Below the pieces are notes generated by a model, which saw nothing but the letters and a program-made list of their open reading frames with translations, did not search any database and was not told the DNA's origin. A stretch of 64,000 bases of DNA. It comes from Flavobacterium hungaricum (GTDB lineage: Bacteria > Bacteroidota > Bacteroidia > Flavobacteriales > Flavobacteriaceae). The translations under genes and the position numbers were made by a program. The stretch lies in NCBI RefSeq assembly GCF_015182285.1, contig NZ_PRDM01000005.1, positions 248,001-312,000 of the forward strand, in the 5' to 3' direction. Shown here one piece after another: positions 16,854-25,148 of the stretch. Every line of letters starts with the position of its first letter. Position 1 is the first letter of the stretch.

Positions 16854-18323
16854 TTATGCTTCAACATTAACTTCACTTTTTACTCGGTTTCGAATCTCAC
16901 TTAGCGATTGATCAATTAAAAGTTTTCCGTCTCTGAAAACCTCCTTCAATTCGCCTTGTTTTTCTTCTTCCCAAGAAACATTATCGGTTAAATGATACTT
17001 GCCATCAATCAAATCAATTTTCATCAATCCTTTAGCCGATTTTTTCGTTCCGTCGTCAGTGATCGGATCTTTGAAGATCGCTCTTCCCTCCCCGTTTACT
17101 TCTCCGTAAGTTGCTTTCATGGCAAAACCGAAAGTATCTCTGGTATTGTATTGGTATGTAAAAGATCCGATTCCTAAAACAACATTTGTTGAAGCAAATC
17201 CTTTCGCTTTTAATTTTTCACAGATTTGAGTTGCTCTTGCAACTGTAATACTATCTCCGTAAATAGCTCCAATTTGCGGAACCAATTCTTTAAATCCTTT
17301 ATCATTTGTAGTACCGCCGAAAACATCCCAAAGCAATTCGATAACTCCTTTTTTCTCTTGTTCTGTTTTTCCATCTGGATTTCCGCAGATGATTAAAATC
17401 GGATCACCGCTGTCAGGACGAATTACAACTTTTCCTTCTCTAGAAACGATTGCTTCTTTTAATCTCGGAAGATAATCCGTTAGTACTTTCCATAAATCCC
17501 AAGTATCTGAAACGATTGAAACAATTCCTTTTGGATATACTTCTGTAATTAATCTTTTGAAAGTTTCGTACTCACCTTCTGTAGTTCCCATACACATAAC
17601 AGAATGCTCTGTTGCTGCCACTGAACCTGCTACTAATTCTTGGTCTGAGTTGGCGTTGTAATATTCCTCCAGGAAATCGATCGCCGGAATGGTATCTGAT
17701 CCTGTAAAACTTAATAAATGTCCTGCTGCAGAAGTCAATGCCGCTTCGATGCCACCCATTCCTCTCATTGAGAAATCGTGTGCCTGCCAGTCTACAAATT
17801 CTGGAACAGAAGAAGTTTCTGCTGCAAATTTGTCTAATACTTTTCTGTATTCTTTGGCAATTGTCGCTGAGTTACAAGGCAGCCAAACTACTGCAGAAAG
17901 CAGGGTTTCAAAATAATTAGTCAGCCAGAAAAATTCTGGAATCGTATTGTACATGGTAAACATTGGCACTCTTAACGGAACGCTAGCTCCCTCTGGCAAT
18001 GCTTTAAAAACCATCGGAATATATCCTAGATCGTGTAAATCTTCGACATGCTTGATTCCGACTAAATTTTCGCCTAAATAGTTATTAATCCTGCGGGAAT
18101 ACTTTTTTACAACCTCTTCTTTCGGCTTTTTGAAGAAAAATTCTTCAAAGTCATGGATGATATATTTTTTGATGAAATACTGTAATCCGAAAAAGATTAC
18201 CTCATCCACTTCTTCAATACGTGATTTTCTCGGTGTCCAGTTAGAATATACTAATGTTGTTCCGTCTGGATATTGTCTTCTGTGGTCAACTTTGTAACCG
18301 TCGGTTAATAATAATGGGTTCAT
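16854..18323 (-). CDS. nadV: nicotinamide phosphoribosyltransferase (NAMPT/NadV)
   Basis: A 489-aa enzyme that joins nicotinamide to PRPP to form NMN. The start MNPLLLTDGYKVDHRRQYP matches the NAMPT N-terminus; a longer in-frame form from 18371 would add 16 unrelated residues. Active-site segments are conserved: HDFSMRGMGG (substrate Asp), ATEHSVMCM (the phosphorylated His), VIRPDSGDP (ribose-phosphate binding) and IYGDSITV. It is the last gene of the minus-strand ADP-ribose run and is followed by a terminator. With the Prs-like enzyme at the other end it could close a nicotinamide salvage loop. A NARP1-type use of ADP-ribose pyrophosphate is an open alternative. Confidence 0.95.
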   Translation of the reverse strand: MNPLLLTDGYKVDHRRQYPDGTTLVYSNWTPRKSRIEEVDEVIFFGLQYFIKKYIIHDFEEFFFKKPKEEVVKKYSRRINNYLGENLVGIKHVEDLHDLGYIPMVFKALPEGASVPLRVPMFTMYNTIPEFFWLTNYFETLLSAVVWLPCNSATIAKEYRKVLDKFAAETSSVPEFVDWQAHDFSMRGMGGIEAALTSAAGHLLSFTGSDTIPAIDFLEEYYNANSDQELVAGSVAATEHSVMCMGTTEGEYETFKRLITEVYPKGIVSIVSDTWDLWKVLTDYLPRLKEAIVSREGKVVIRPDSGDPILIICGNPDGKTEQEKKGVIELLWDVFGGTTNDKGFKELVPQIGAIYGDSITVARATQICEKLKAKGFASTNVVLGIGSFTYQYNTRDTFGFAMKATYGEVNGEGRAIFKDPITDDGTKKSAKGLMKIDLIDGKYHLTDNVSWEEEKQGELKEVFRDGKLLIDQSLSEIRNRVKSEVNVEA

Positions 18324-18472
18324 ATTTTGCGGTATTATTTTTAAATGTTCGTATAAAGCATCCAATTTCAAAGACCAATCAAGTATTCTTGACTTCAGTC
18401 GATTTAGATTGCAATTTCTTGTAAAGTTCCAATTCTATGACAGTATTCCAATCCTCTTCTAAATCTGCTTAT

Positions 18473-19414
18473 TTACTGCCTCAACTTTTCAGCCAATCGT
18501 TCTGCCAAATCTTTTACATCATTTCCTCTGACTAAATTCTCGATCCATTTTTGCGGAATATCATCCAGTCCATAATAAATTCCTGCCAGACCTCCGGCAA
18601 TTGCAGCTGTTGTATCGGTATCGCCGCCCAAATTTACTGCTCTTAAAACTGTTTCTTCATAAGAATCCGTATTTAAGAAACACCAAATACTGGCTTCTAA
18701 ACTATGCAAAACATAACCCGAAGATTCTATTTTGCTTTCGTCATATTTCGAAATGTCATTTTTTAAAACTTTGTCAAATAACTGAATTTCGACTGGATTA
18801 AAACTCTTATTTTCTAAGAACTTCGACAGTACATTTTGCATGTCTTTGTACGCTTCGAATTTATCTTTATCTTTTAGAATTTCCAAACAAAAAACAACGT
18901 AAATAAAACAGGCAAAACCAGAACGAAAATGTGCATGCGTTATAGACGAAACTGCTTTGACTTTCTGATAAACGATTTCAATATCTTTTTCTTTTTGAAG
19001 ATAAAAAACCAATGGCAAAATACGCATTAAAGAGCCATTTCCGTTATCCTCATCAAAAAAATTACCAGAAAAAGCTGCCGATTCGCCTTTAGCAACTCTC
19101 AGCAAAGAATGCTTGGTTGTACCGCCAATATCAAACACTTTATGATGTGCTCCCCAATATCCTTCCAGCATCCATTTTACAAAAGTCTGTGCCATATCTT
19201 CTATATCAAAACCTCGGCACAAACTTTCGGCGGTACAAAAGGCGAGTGAACTGTCATCGCTGAATGTCCCGCGAGGCTGATGCCAGCACATAAACTCCAG
19301 CATGTCTTGAACGGGATTTTGTCTTAAATAATCTCTGGTTTTAAACTCTACCGGAACTCCAAGTGCGTCACCAATTGCGACACCAAGAAAACCTGATTTT
19401 ATCGTATTTTTCAT
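18473..19414 (-). CDS. ADP-ribosylglycohydrolase family protein
   Basis: A 313-aa enzyme of the DraG/ARH fold that removes ADP-ribose from proteins or small molecules using a two-magnesium site. The metal-binding segments are [22 protein letters not shown] and [15 protein letters not shown]. It resembles the C-terminal half of the fusion gene at 22.6-24.1 kb closely over its whole length (for example [17 protein letters not shown] in both), so the two are local paralogues. Two bases separate it from the metallophosphoesterase stop upstream, indicating one transcript. The target is unknown. Confidence 0.93.
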   Translation of the reverse strand: MKNTIKSGFLGVAIGDALGVPVEFKTRDYLRQNPVQDMLEFMCWHQPRGTFSDDSSLAFCTAESLCRGFDIEDMAQTFVKWMLEGYWGAHHKVFDIGGTTKHSLLRVAKGESAAFSGNFFDEDNGNGSLMRILPLVFYLQKEKDIEIVYQKVKAVSSITHAHFRSGFACFIYVVFCLEILKDKDKFEAYKDMQNVLSKFLENKSFNPVEIQLFDKVLKNDISKYDESKIESSGYVLHSLEASIWCFLNTDSYEETVLRAVNLGGDTDTTAAIAGGLAGIYYGLDDIPQKWIENLVRGNDVKDLAERLAEKLRQ

Positions 19415-19416
19415 TT

Positions 19417-20148
19417 TTATTTATTTCTGCCTTTTTCGTTAGGATAAAAAGTCTGTACAGCATCACTCTGCCAATATTTTTTGGATTCGACATCAATACA
19501 GGAAAGTTTTCCGTAAAAACCTGCTCCAGTATCAACATTCCAAACATTACAGCCCTGCATCGGAATTTCGACATTATAATGAAGTGTCGGCGTGTGGCCG
19601 ATAAAGATTTCCTTATAAAGCAATAATCTTTTTGGATATAAAAGAGAATTTTTTTGGATTCTTTTATCCATTGTTAACGCCATTTCCCAAAGCGTTCTGT
19701 CCCAGGAAAAATTAGTTTGGTAATGTTCTTTCTCTGGTCCGTGCATGGATGAAAAACCGGCATGAATAAACAAATTGTTGTTTTCATCAACGAAATAATC
19801 TTTCATCCCGCTGAAAAAATCCAGATGTTTTTGCTTTCTTGAAAGTTCCATATTCTGATAACTTTCTATGGTCGATTTTCCGCCGTGCATAAACCAGATT
19901 TCGTTTACAAAATCACTCATAAGCCATTCGTGGCACCAGACATCATGATTTCCTCTTATAAAAATACATTCTTGTTTTTGCGATAAATCAATAAGAAAAT
20001 CAACAACCTGCGCCGATTCGCTCCAGCCGTCTACATAATCGCCAAGGAAAATCAGCCGGTCATTTTCAGACCAATCTATTTTTTCTACTAACTGAGTCAA
20101 GGCTTTTAATCCGCCGTGAATATCTCCAAAAACAAATGTTCTTTTCAT
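19417..20148 (-). CDS. PPP-type metallophosphoesterase
   Basis: A 243-aa calcineurin-like phosphoesterase with the three metal motifs in order: FVFGDIHGGLKAL (residues about 4-16), IFLGDYVDGWS, and IRGNHDVWCHEW, then FIGHTPTLHYN and WNVDTGAGFYGKL. This matches the bis-tetraphosphatase and bacterial protein phosphatase group. It lies in a tight block with the 2OG oxygenase (3 bases apart) and an ADP-ribosylglycohydrolase (2 bases). A role in removing phosphate from ADP-ribose-derived products, or as a dinucleotide hydrolase, is possible but not shown. Confidence 0.9.
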   Translation of the reverse strand: MKRTFVFGDIHGGLKALTQLVEKIDWSENDRLIFLGDYVDGWSESAQVVDFLIDLSQKQECIFIRGNHDVWCHEWLMSDFVNEIWFMHGGKSTIESYQNMELSRKQKHLDFFSGMKDYFVDENNNLFIHAGFSSMHGPEKEHYQTNFSWDRTLWEMALTMDKRIQKNSLLYPKRLLLYKEIFIGHTPTLHYNVEIPMQGCNVWNVDTGAGFYGKLSCIDVESKKYWQSDAVQTFYPNEKGRNK

Positions 20149-20151
20149 TAA

Positions 20152-20712
20152 TCAAATGTCACTTTTACGTTTATACATAATATCACTTCTTAAAACATAT
20201 TTTATTCCCGAAATCAAAGCTGCTCCTTCATGACGCTGGCTGTGCTCAAAAATAAGCGCTGTTCCGGTTTTGGGGCTGATAACTTCGCCCGAAGCAAATT
20301 TTGTTTCACCGCCTTCGTACTTATCATTCAAATAAATTAGAAATGTATAATAACTAAATTCAGATTCATTGCGCTTATAACTGCCGTCACGATGCATTTT
20401 AAAGCGCTGTCCTGGTTGATATTTATAAAATCGGAACATTTCATTTAATCCTACAGCTGTACTGTTTTCTACTTCGGACTTAACGTAAGACTTTAATTTT
20501 TTCCACAATAAAGAAGCATATTCCTCATCTTCGTATAAGATGCGTTCGTTATCGCGAACCATCTTCATCATTTTTTGGGCGCCGTCAATACTAACTGCTG
20601 CCTCTTGAAAACCGATTTGCTCACTTTTTTCTATTAACTTGTTGCACTCCTCAACGGTGAGAAAATTATCGATGGTATAAATTTCCAATTCTTCATTAAT
20701 AATAGTCGGCAT
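20152..20712 (-). CDS. 2-oxoglutarate/Fe(II) oxygenase, prolyl 4-hydroxylase type
   Basis: A 186-aa double-stranded beta-helix dioxygenase. The iron ligands are His and Asp of FKMHRDGSYKR and the distal His of EHSQRHEGAAL; the Arg in KYVLRSDIMY would bind 2-oxoglutarate. YEGGETKFASGEVISPKTG is the central strand region. Such proteins hydroxylate proteins or small molecules. Its place between a KptA gene and a phosphoesterase in an ADP-ribose operon is unusual, and the substrate is unknown. Confidence 0.9.
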   Translation of the reverse strand: MPTIINEELEIYTIDNFLTVEECNKLIEKSEQIGFQEAAVSIDGAQKMMKMVRDNERILYEDEEYASLLWKKLKSYVKSEVENSTAVGLNEMFRFYKYQPGQRFKMHRDGSYKRNESEFSYYTFLIYLNDKYEGGETKFASGEVISPKTGTALIFEHSQRHEGAALISGIKYVLRSDIMYKRKSDI

Positions 20713-20775
20713 GGTTATAGATTTAGGATTATTAAAATAGTTTTTGAAAGTCTTATTTCTAAAATGGTCTTTTTA

Positions 20776-21330
20776 TCAGGATGTAAATTCAATGTATTTC
20801 ACCGGAACCTCATCTGTAAGCCAGACATTGTTTTCGGATAAATAAAATACAAATCCGTCTCTGTGCATGGCACCGCTTCTTACGGTTAAAATTTGCGGTA
20901 CGCCCCTTCTGCTTCCTACTTTGACCGCCGTTTCTTTGTCTTTACTCAAATGCACATGCTGACGGCTCATCTTTTTCAGACCTTCTTTGCGAATGCTTTC
21001 CATGAATTTACCCACTGTTCCGTGATACAAATATTCTGAAGGCGCCGTTTCTGCCAGATTCAGTTCTACCGAAATAGAATGTCCTTGGCTCGCACGGATT
21101 TTGGTTTTATCCTCGTTAAAAGCAAATCGCTTTTTATCGTTATTTTCTACAACATAATCCAAAAGTTCCGCCGTCATCTGATTCTGGCTCCCTTTCTTAT
21201 TACATTTTACAATTAATTCTTCCACATCTGCCCATCCATTTTCGTCTAATTGCAATCCGATAGTTTCAGGCGAATGTCTAAGCACCAGACTCAAAAATTT
21301 GCTGACGCTTTTTGCTGTTTTTTCATTCAT
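20776..21330 (-). CDS. kptA: RNA 2'-phosphotransferase (KptA/Tpt1)
   Basis: A 184-aa NAD+-dependent enzyme of full family length. It transfers an internal RNA 2'-phosphate to NAD+, releasing nicotinamide and ADP-ribose 1''-2'' cyclic phosphate; family members can also ADP-ribosylate nucleic acid ends. Catalytic segments are LVLRHSPETIGL (Arg-His), YHGTVGKFMESI, QHVHLSKDKETAVKVGSRRG and IRASQGHS. Five bases separate its start from the DUF4291 stop. A KptA in this operon would feed both nicotinamide (for nadV) and ADP-ribose phosphates (for the macro proteins). Confidence 0.95.
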   Translation of the reverse strand: MNEKTAKSVSKFLSLVLRHSPETIGLQLDENGWADVEELIVKCNKKGSQNQMTAELLDYVVENNDKKRFAFNEDKTKIRASQGHSISVELNLAETAPSEYLYHGTVGKFMESIRKEGLKKMSRQHVHLSKDKETAVKVGSRRGVPQILTVRSGAMHRDGFVFYLSENNVWLTDEVPVKYIEFTS

Positions 21331-21335
21331 CTTTT

Positions 21336-21971
21336 CTATGCTATTTTTAATTTTTTATTCAATTTTTCATCCCTAAAAAGAAAAGGTTTCTCTGCGGGAA
21401 TATTCAGTTTATCTAATTCATTTTTCTGAACCAATTCGTATTGTTCCTTTACAAAATCCGAAATATCTTCGATCAGCAATAAATCTTCTTTGGCAAAAGA
21501 TCTCGTAAATTCATTTCGCAAACCAATCTGAATCGCTCTTCTTTCTAGTTTTCCTCCGTAAGGATCATGATCGGGATCCCATTGTAATCGTACCGATGAT
21601 GATTTTACCTGATCCTGCCATTCTTCATTGCTAATTCCTAGATCAGGACTGTAAGAAGAATAAACAGCGTTTTGAAGATATTTTTCGAAGGCATCTCTTT
21701 TGAGATGAATTGCCAAAACTACTTCTTGCCCCTCTTTTGTTCCCCAGCCGTTTCTGTACATCATCCACAGGAAATTGGGTTTGATCCAAGTCATTCTGTC
21801 GAGACTGAAAGCGCCTCCAAAAAACTGATTTTTTACGGCAAAATCGCCTATTTCTTTTCTGTAGGACTGATAAACGATTATTTTTTCGTCGTCATGCTGA
21901 GCCATTATATGATAACCTGTCTGAGGCCATTCGGTTAATTGCTCGTTATATTTTTTTAATTCTATTTTCAT
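21336..21971 (-). CDS. DUF4291 family protein
   Basis: A 211-aa soluble protein starting MKIELKKYNEQLTEWPQ; an in-frame extension to 22031 is hydrophobic and probably untranslated. Family-like segments are HIMAQHDDEKIIVYQSY, FFGGAFSLDRMTWIKPNFLW, and RAIQIGLRNEFTRSFAKEDL. The invariant-looking arginine- and tryptophan-rich core suggests nucleotide or ADP-ribose binding, but no function is established to my knowledge. It sits directly upstream of kptA in the same run. Confidence 0.8.
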   Translation of the reverse strand: MKIELKKYNEQLTEWPQTGYHIMAQHDDEKIIVYQSYRKEIGDFAVKNQFFGGAFSLDRMTWIKPNFLWMMYRNGWGTKEGQEVVLAIHLKRDAFEKYLQNAVYSSYSPDLGISNEEWQDQVKSSSVRLQWDPDHDPYGGKLERRAIQIGLRNEFTRSFAKEDLLLIEDISDFVKEQYELVQKNELDKLNIPAEKPFLFRDEKLNKKLKIA

Positions 21972-22073
21972 TTTATAAGTACACAATATCTTTATTGTGT
22001 TTATTTTCAACACAAAATATTTAAAAACCATAAAGTATACTCTATGGTTTACCCTTTGATTTGTTTTGTTTTT

Positions 22074-22544
22074 TTAAAAGTCATAAACTACGACTTCCAC
22101 ATCTTGATCAGACAGCGTTTTAAGAATGATCGGTTCTATCATTTCCCATTTCCCGCCTGCCAATCCGCATCCGATTCTCGGCATGTGAACCGATGCATTG
22201 TTTGTTTGTGCAAAATCAGAAACGGCTTTTAATCCTTCTTCAATCGCATCGTATCGAATTGGAGCGCCGCCATTTTCATCTTTATTTATTTTATGCTGGC
22301 CAATTAAATTCGCAACCCATAAATCTTCTTCAACCTGAACAAACTGGACTTTTCCTAATTCAAAATCTTCTTTAGATTTGAACCACTCGCGATATTCTTT
22401 TTCTGGTTTTTTCCATCTTTTCGAAATCGCCATTACAAATCCTTTTCCCCATCCGCCAATGTCATTGCAAACGTGAACAATTATTTTATTTCCTGATGTT
22501 TGAGGCGACGTTGCATCGCCTTTTGTATATTGAATGTCTTTCAT
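22074..22544 (-). CDS. macro domain protein, TARG1/ALC1-like
   Basis: A 156-aa stand-alone macro domain. The ADP-ribose pocket is visible: KGDATSPQTSGNKIIVHVCN, GGWGKGFVMAISKRW, and VHMPRIGCGLAGGKWEMIEP. The last motif is shared with TARG1-type hydrolases, the DarG antitoxin macro domain, and Appr-1''-phosphatases. It could remove ADP-ribose from acidic residues or nucleic acid bases, or process ADP-ribose phosphates made by KptA. No DarT toxin is adjacent, so a DarTG pair is not supported. Confidence 0.9.
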   Translation of the reverse strand: MKDIQYTKGDATSPQTSGNKIIVHVCNDIGGWGKGFVMAISKRWKKPEKEYREWFKSKEDFELGKVQFVQVEEDLWVANLIGQHKINKDENGGAPIRYDAIEEGLKAVSDFAQTNNASVHMPRIGCGLAGGKWEMIEPIILKTLSDQDVEVVVYDF

Positions 22545-22609
22545 TTTTTTTCTACCGATGAAATGTTCCTACGGAACAATATGTGGTTTTCTTTTTTTTG
22601 GAATACCTT
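22545..22609. repeat. GTTCCNNNGGAAC palindrome repeat, copy B
   Basis: CTACCGATGAAATGTTCCTA followed by CGGAACA, the same module as in the nadD-nadV spacer, fills the gap between two macro genes. Confidence 0.75.
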
Positions 22610-24079
22610 TTACTTTTCGCTTTTTTCTATTTTCAGCTTTGATGAAAATCTTTTACATAAATCATTAATATTATTCTTTCTTGCCAAAACGTCAATCCAT
22701 TTTTCGGGAATGGCATTAAATCCATAATAAATTCCAGCCAGACCTCCGGTTATAGCCGCCGTTGTATCCGTATCCTCACCAAGGTTTACTGCTTTTAAAA
22801 CAGCTCCTTCAAAAGTATTCCAATTTAGGAAACACCAAAGACCAGCTTGTAAGCTATCCAAAACATATCCTGAAGAATGAATATTTATTTCTGGGTATTT
22901 TGAAATATCATTTTTTAAGATCCGGTCAAACAATTTAATTTCTACAGCATCAAATTTTTTATCCATTAAAAAAGCACCTATCCTTTTCTGCATATTTTGA
23001 TATGCCTCTACTTTATCAATTCCTTTTAAGATTTCTAAACCGTAAACGACATAAATAAAACAAGAAAATACAGCTCTAAAATGAGCATGCGTTATAGACG
23101 AAACATCTTTTACTTTTTGATAAATGACTTCAATATCTTTTTCGTTTTGAAGATAAAAGACCAACGGTAAAATTCTCATTAAAGAACCGTTTCCGTTATC
23201 TTTTTCTTCTTGTCCGCCGCACAATTCCGGCTGTTCCCCTTTTCCAATATTATGAATCGCATTTCTGGTTGCAATTCCGATATCGAAGACTTCTCCGTGC
23301 GGCGTCCATAATTGGGCGCTGTACCATTTTACAAAGTTTTTGGCAATATCATTCAAATCATAACCTGTGCATAAACTTTCGGCCAGACAAAAAGTAAGCG
23401 AACTGTCATCACTCCAGGTCCCGATTGGCTGATTATGGGTTCCAAAACTCAACATTTCTGTAACGGGGTTTTCCTTCAAATAAGCTCTCGATTCAAATTC
23501 TACGGGAACGCCTAAAGCATCTCCAACCGCAAGACCAAAAAGACCCGATTTAACTCTATAAGCAAAATCACCCTTAACTATATCATTGTAAATCTTGAAA
23601 TTTTCGTCATCAAAACAAACAAAAATGATTTTCTCAATCTGTTCTTTGTATTCAAATCGTTCAATAACATCCATTGCAATTTCCGCGGCCAATTCTTTTG
23701 GGAATTTATAAATTCCTGTACTTATGTTTGGGAAAGCAATTGTTTTGATATCATTATCAACAGCTAATTGTAAAACATTCAAATAACAATCTTGCAGTAA
23801 TGCTTCTTCACGACTTTTACCATTATTCCAAACAGGTCCAACCGTATGAATAACATATTTAGAAGGTAGATTTCCCGCTGTTGTAATTACCGCTTCTCCT
23901 GTTTTACAGCCTCCTTGTTTATTACGAATTTGAACACATTCGTCTAGAATTGCTTTTCCTCCTTTTCTGTGAATTGCTCCGTCAACACCACCGCCTCCTA
24001 GAAGAGATGTATTGGCTGCATTTACAATTGCATCAACTTTTAGTTCGGTTATATCTCCTTTTACAATTTCTACTATCAT
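22610..24079 (-). CDS. macro domain fused to ADP-ribosylglycohydrolase
   Basis: A 489-aa two-domain protein. Residues 1 to about 170 form a MacroD-type macro domain: [40 protein letters not shown], and [12 protein letters not shown]. Residues from about 176 form an ARH domain: [24 protein letters not shown] and [15 protein letters not shown]. In the last motif the paralogue at 18.5 kb has Gly where this protein has Glu. The ATG at 24079 is preferred to a TTG at 24097. Joining two hydrolases for ADP-ribose linkages in one chain suggests removal from different acceptor residues, or sequential steps. Confidence 0.93.
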   Translation of the reverse strand: MIVEIVKGDITELKVDAIVNAANTSLLGGGGVDGAIHRKGGKAILDECVQIRNKQGGCKTGEAVITTAGNLPSKYVIHTVGPVWNNGKSREEALLQDCYLNVLQLAVDNDIKTIAFPNISTGIYKFPKELAAEIAMDVIERFEYKEQIEKIIFVCFDDENFKIYNDIVKGDFAYRVKSGLFGLAVGDALGVPVEFESRAYLKENPVTEMLSFGTHNQPIGTWSDDSSLTFCLAESLCTGYDLNDIAKNFVKWYSAQLWTPHGEVFDIGIATRNAIHNIGKGEQPELCGGQEEKDNGNGSLMRILPLVFYLQNEKDIEVIYQKVKDVSSITHAHFRAVFSCFIYVVYGLEILKGIDKVEAYQNMQKRIGAFLMDKKFDAVEIKLFDRILKNDISKYPEINIHSSGYVLDSLQAGLWCFLNWNTFEGAVLKAVNLGEDTDTTAAITGGLAGIYYGFNAIPEKWIDVLARKNNINDLCKRFSSKLKIEKSEK

Positions 24080-24190
24080 TTTTTCTAATGTATTCAAACG
24101 TTCCTACGGAACGTAAATCAATCTGATGGATATTTTTCTACCGACGAGATGTTCCTACGGAACAATTACTCATTGATAATCTTTTTTGAT
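24080..24190. repeat. GTTCCNNNGGAAC palindrome repeats, copy C
   Basis: ACGTTCCTACGGAACGT and CTACCGACGAGATGTTCCTA followed by CGGAACA lie between the fusion gene and the next gene upstream, matching the elements at 16.6 and 22.55 kb. Confidence 0.75.
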
Positions 24191-24604
24191 TTATTTTCTA
24201 AAACTGTTTAATTTAATATTCAATTCTTCGTTTTTACTTACCAATGAACGCTCTGTAAAATAGACATTTACTATTTGAATACCGCCTACTATGTTAAAAT
24301 TAAAAGCTTCTAAATCTTCTGATGGAATCCAGAGTTCGTTATGATTCTTATCGCCGACATTTTGAATTTCATACTTTTCTAAAAAAGCGGTTTTGACTTC
24401 AAAAGCTGTAATGATTCCTATAAATCCTGAAAACTCGTCCACTGTATTCCACTCAAAAGCAATTTGTTCTGCGTATTGCTGATTCGTTACGGGATAAAAA
24501 ATAGGCTGCCAATCTAATCTTGGCGGAAATGCATTGTAATCTAACGCTGCAATTAATTCCATTTCTTTCAATCCAACCGGACGGTATAATCTTGTTGTTT
24601 CCAT
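24191..24604 (-). CDS. small conserved protein, annotated elsewhere as ADP-ribosylation/crystallin J1
   Basis: A 137-aa soluble protein with METTRLYRPVGLKEMELIA at the start, followed by FPPRLDWQPIFYPVTNQQYA and ELWIPSEDLEAFNFNIVGGI. As I recall, homologues carry the name ADP-ribosylation/crystallin J1, but this protein lacks the ARH metal motifs, so that name is not evidence of activity. It is 7 bases from the NADAR gene, and the pairing suggests a shared role in ADP-ribose handling. Confidence 0.7.
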   Translation of the reverse strand: METTRLYRPVGLKEMELIAALDYNAFPPRLDWQPIFYPVTNQQYAEQIAFEWNTVDEFSGFIGIITAFEVKTAFLEKYEIQNVGDKNHNELWIPSEDLEAFNFNIVGGIQIVNVYFTERSLVSKNEELNIKLNSFRK

Positions 24605-24611
24605 ATTAAAT

Positions 24612-25139
24612 CTATTTCAATTCATCTCGAACTTCCATCAAAGCAAAACCTAATAAATTCAAGCCTTTCCATTTTTCAGGATTCAGCGCGTCTTTGTGAT
24701 CGCCCGCCATGCCGATTCCCCAAATGGGATCTACGGGACTTGCTTCTACCAATATTCTTTCATTTGTATTAATCAGGAATTCTTTCAAGTCTGGGTTTTG
24801 ACTGAACTTGTGGAAGTTCCCTTGTTTTACGATTTCAAATCGGTTTTCCAGCCAGATTTTGTCATCGTAATTTCTAACCTTTCTCCCCAGTTTTTTAGCT
24901 TCCGCTGGAGATTTACATGCTATGATTTTAGCTAAAATTTCCTGATCTTTAAACAGTTCTGCCTTCTTCGCCATCATCCAGTGTTCAGCTGTGTTGTAAG
25001 TCACGTTATCTACTTCAAAAGAACTTAACCACCACTGGCTGAAACAGGTTTTAGATATGCTTCCGTCTTTTGTTGGCTGATGTCCCCAGAAAAACAAGAA
25101 TTTACTTTCTGGAGCTATATTTTCTATATTGTATTTCAT
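24612..25139 (-). CDS. NADAR family protein (YbiA-like)
   Basis: A 175-aa protein of the NADAR fold. Typical segments are FFWGHQPTKDGSISKTCFSQ, TYNTAEHWMMAKKAELFKD (the conserved Glu/His/Met helix), VRNYDDKIWLENRFEIVKQG and VDPIWGIGMAGDHKDALNP. NADAR proteins include N-glycosidases acting on riboflavin intermediates and hydrolases that remove ADP-ribose from guanine. Here the surroundings favour an ADP-ribose substrate, as an inference. Confidence 0.92.
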   Translation of the reverse strand: MKYNIENIAPESKFLFFWGHQPTKDGSISKTCFSQWWLSSFEVDNVTYNTAEHWMMAKKAELFKDQEILAKIIACKSPAEAKKLGRKVRNYDDKIWLENRFEIVKQGNFHKFSQNPDLKEFLINTNERILVEASPVDPIWGIGMAGDHKDALNPEKWKGLNLLGFALMEVRDELK

Positions 25140-25148
25140 TTTTTCTAT

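Noticed and set aside
22074-24079. DarTG toxin-antitoxin
   Set aside because: The macro proteins resemble DarG, but no DarT-like ADP-ribosyltransferase is adjacent.
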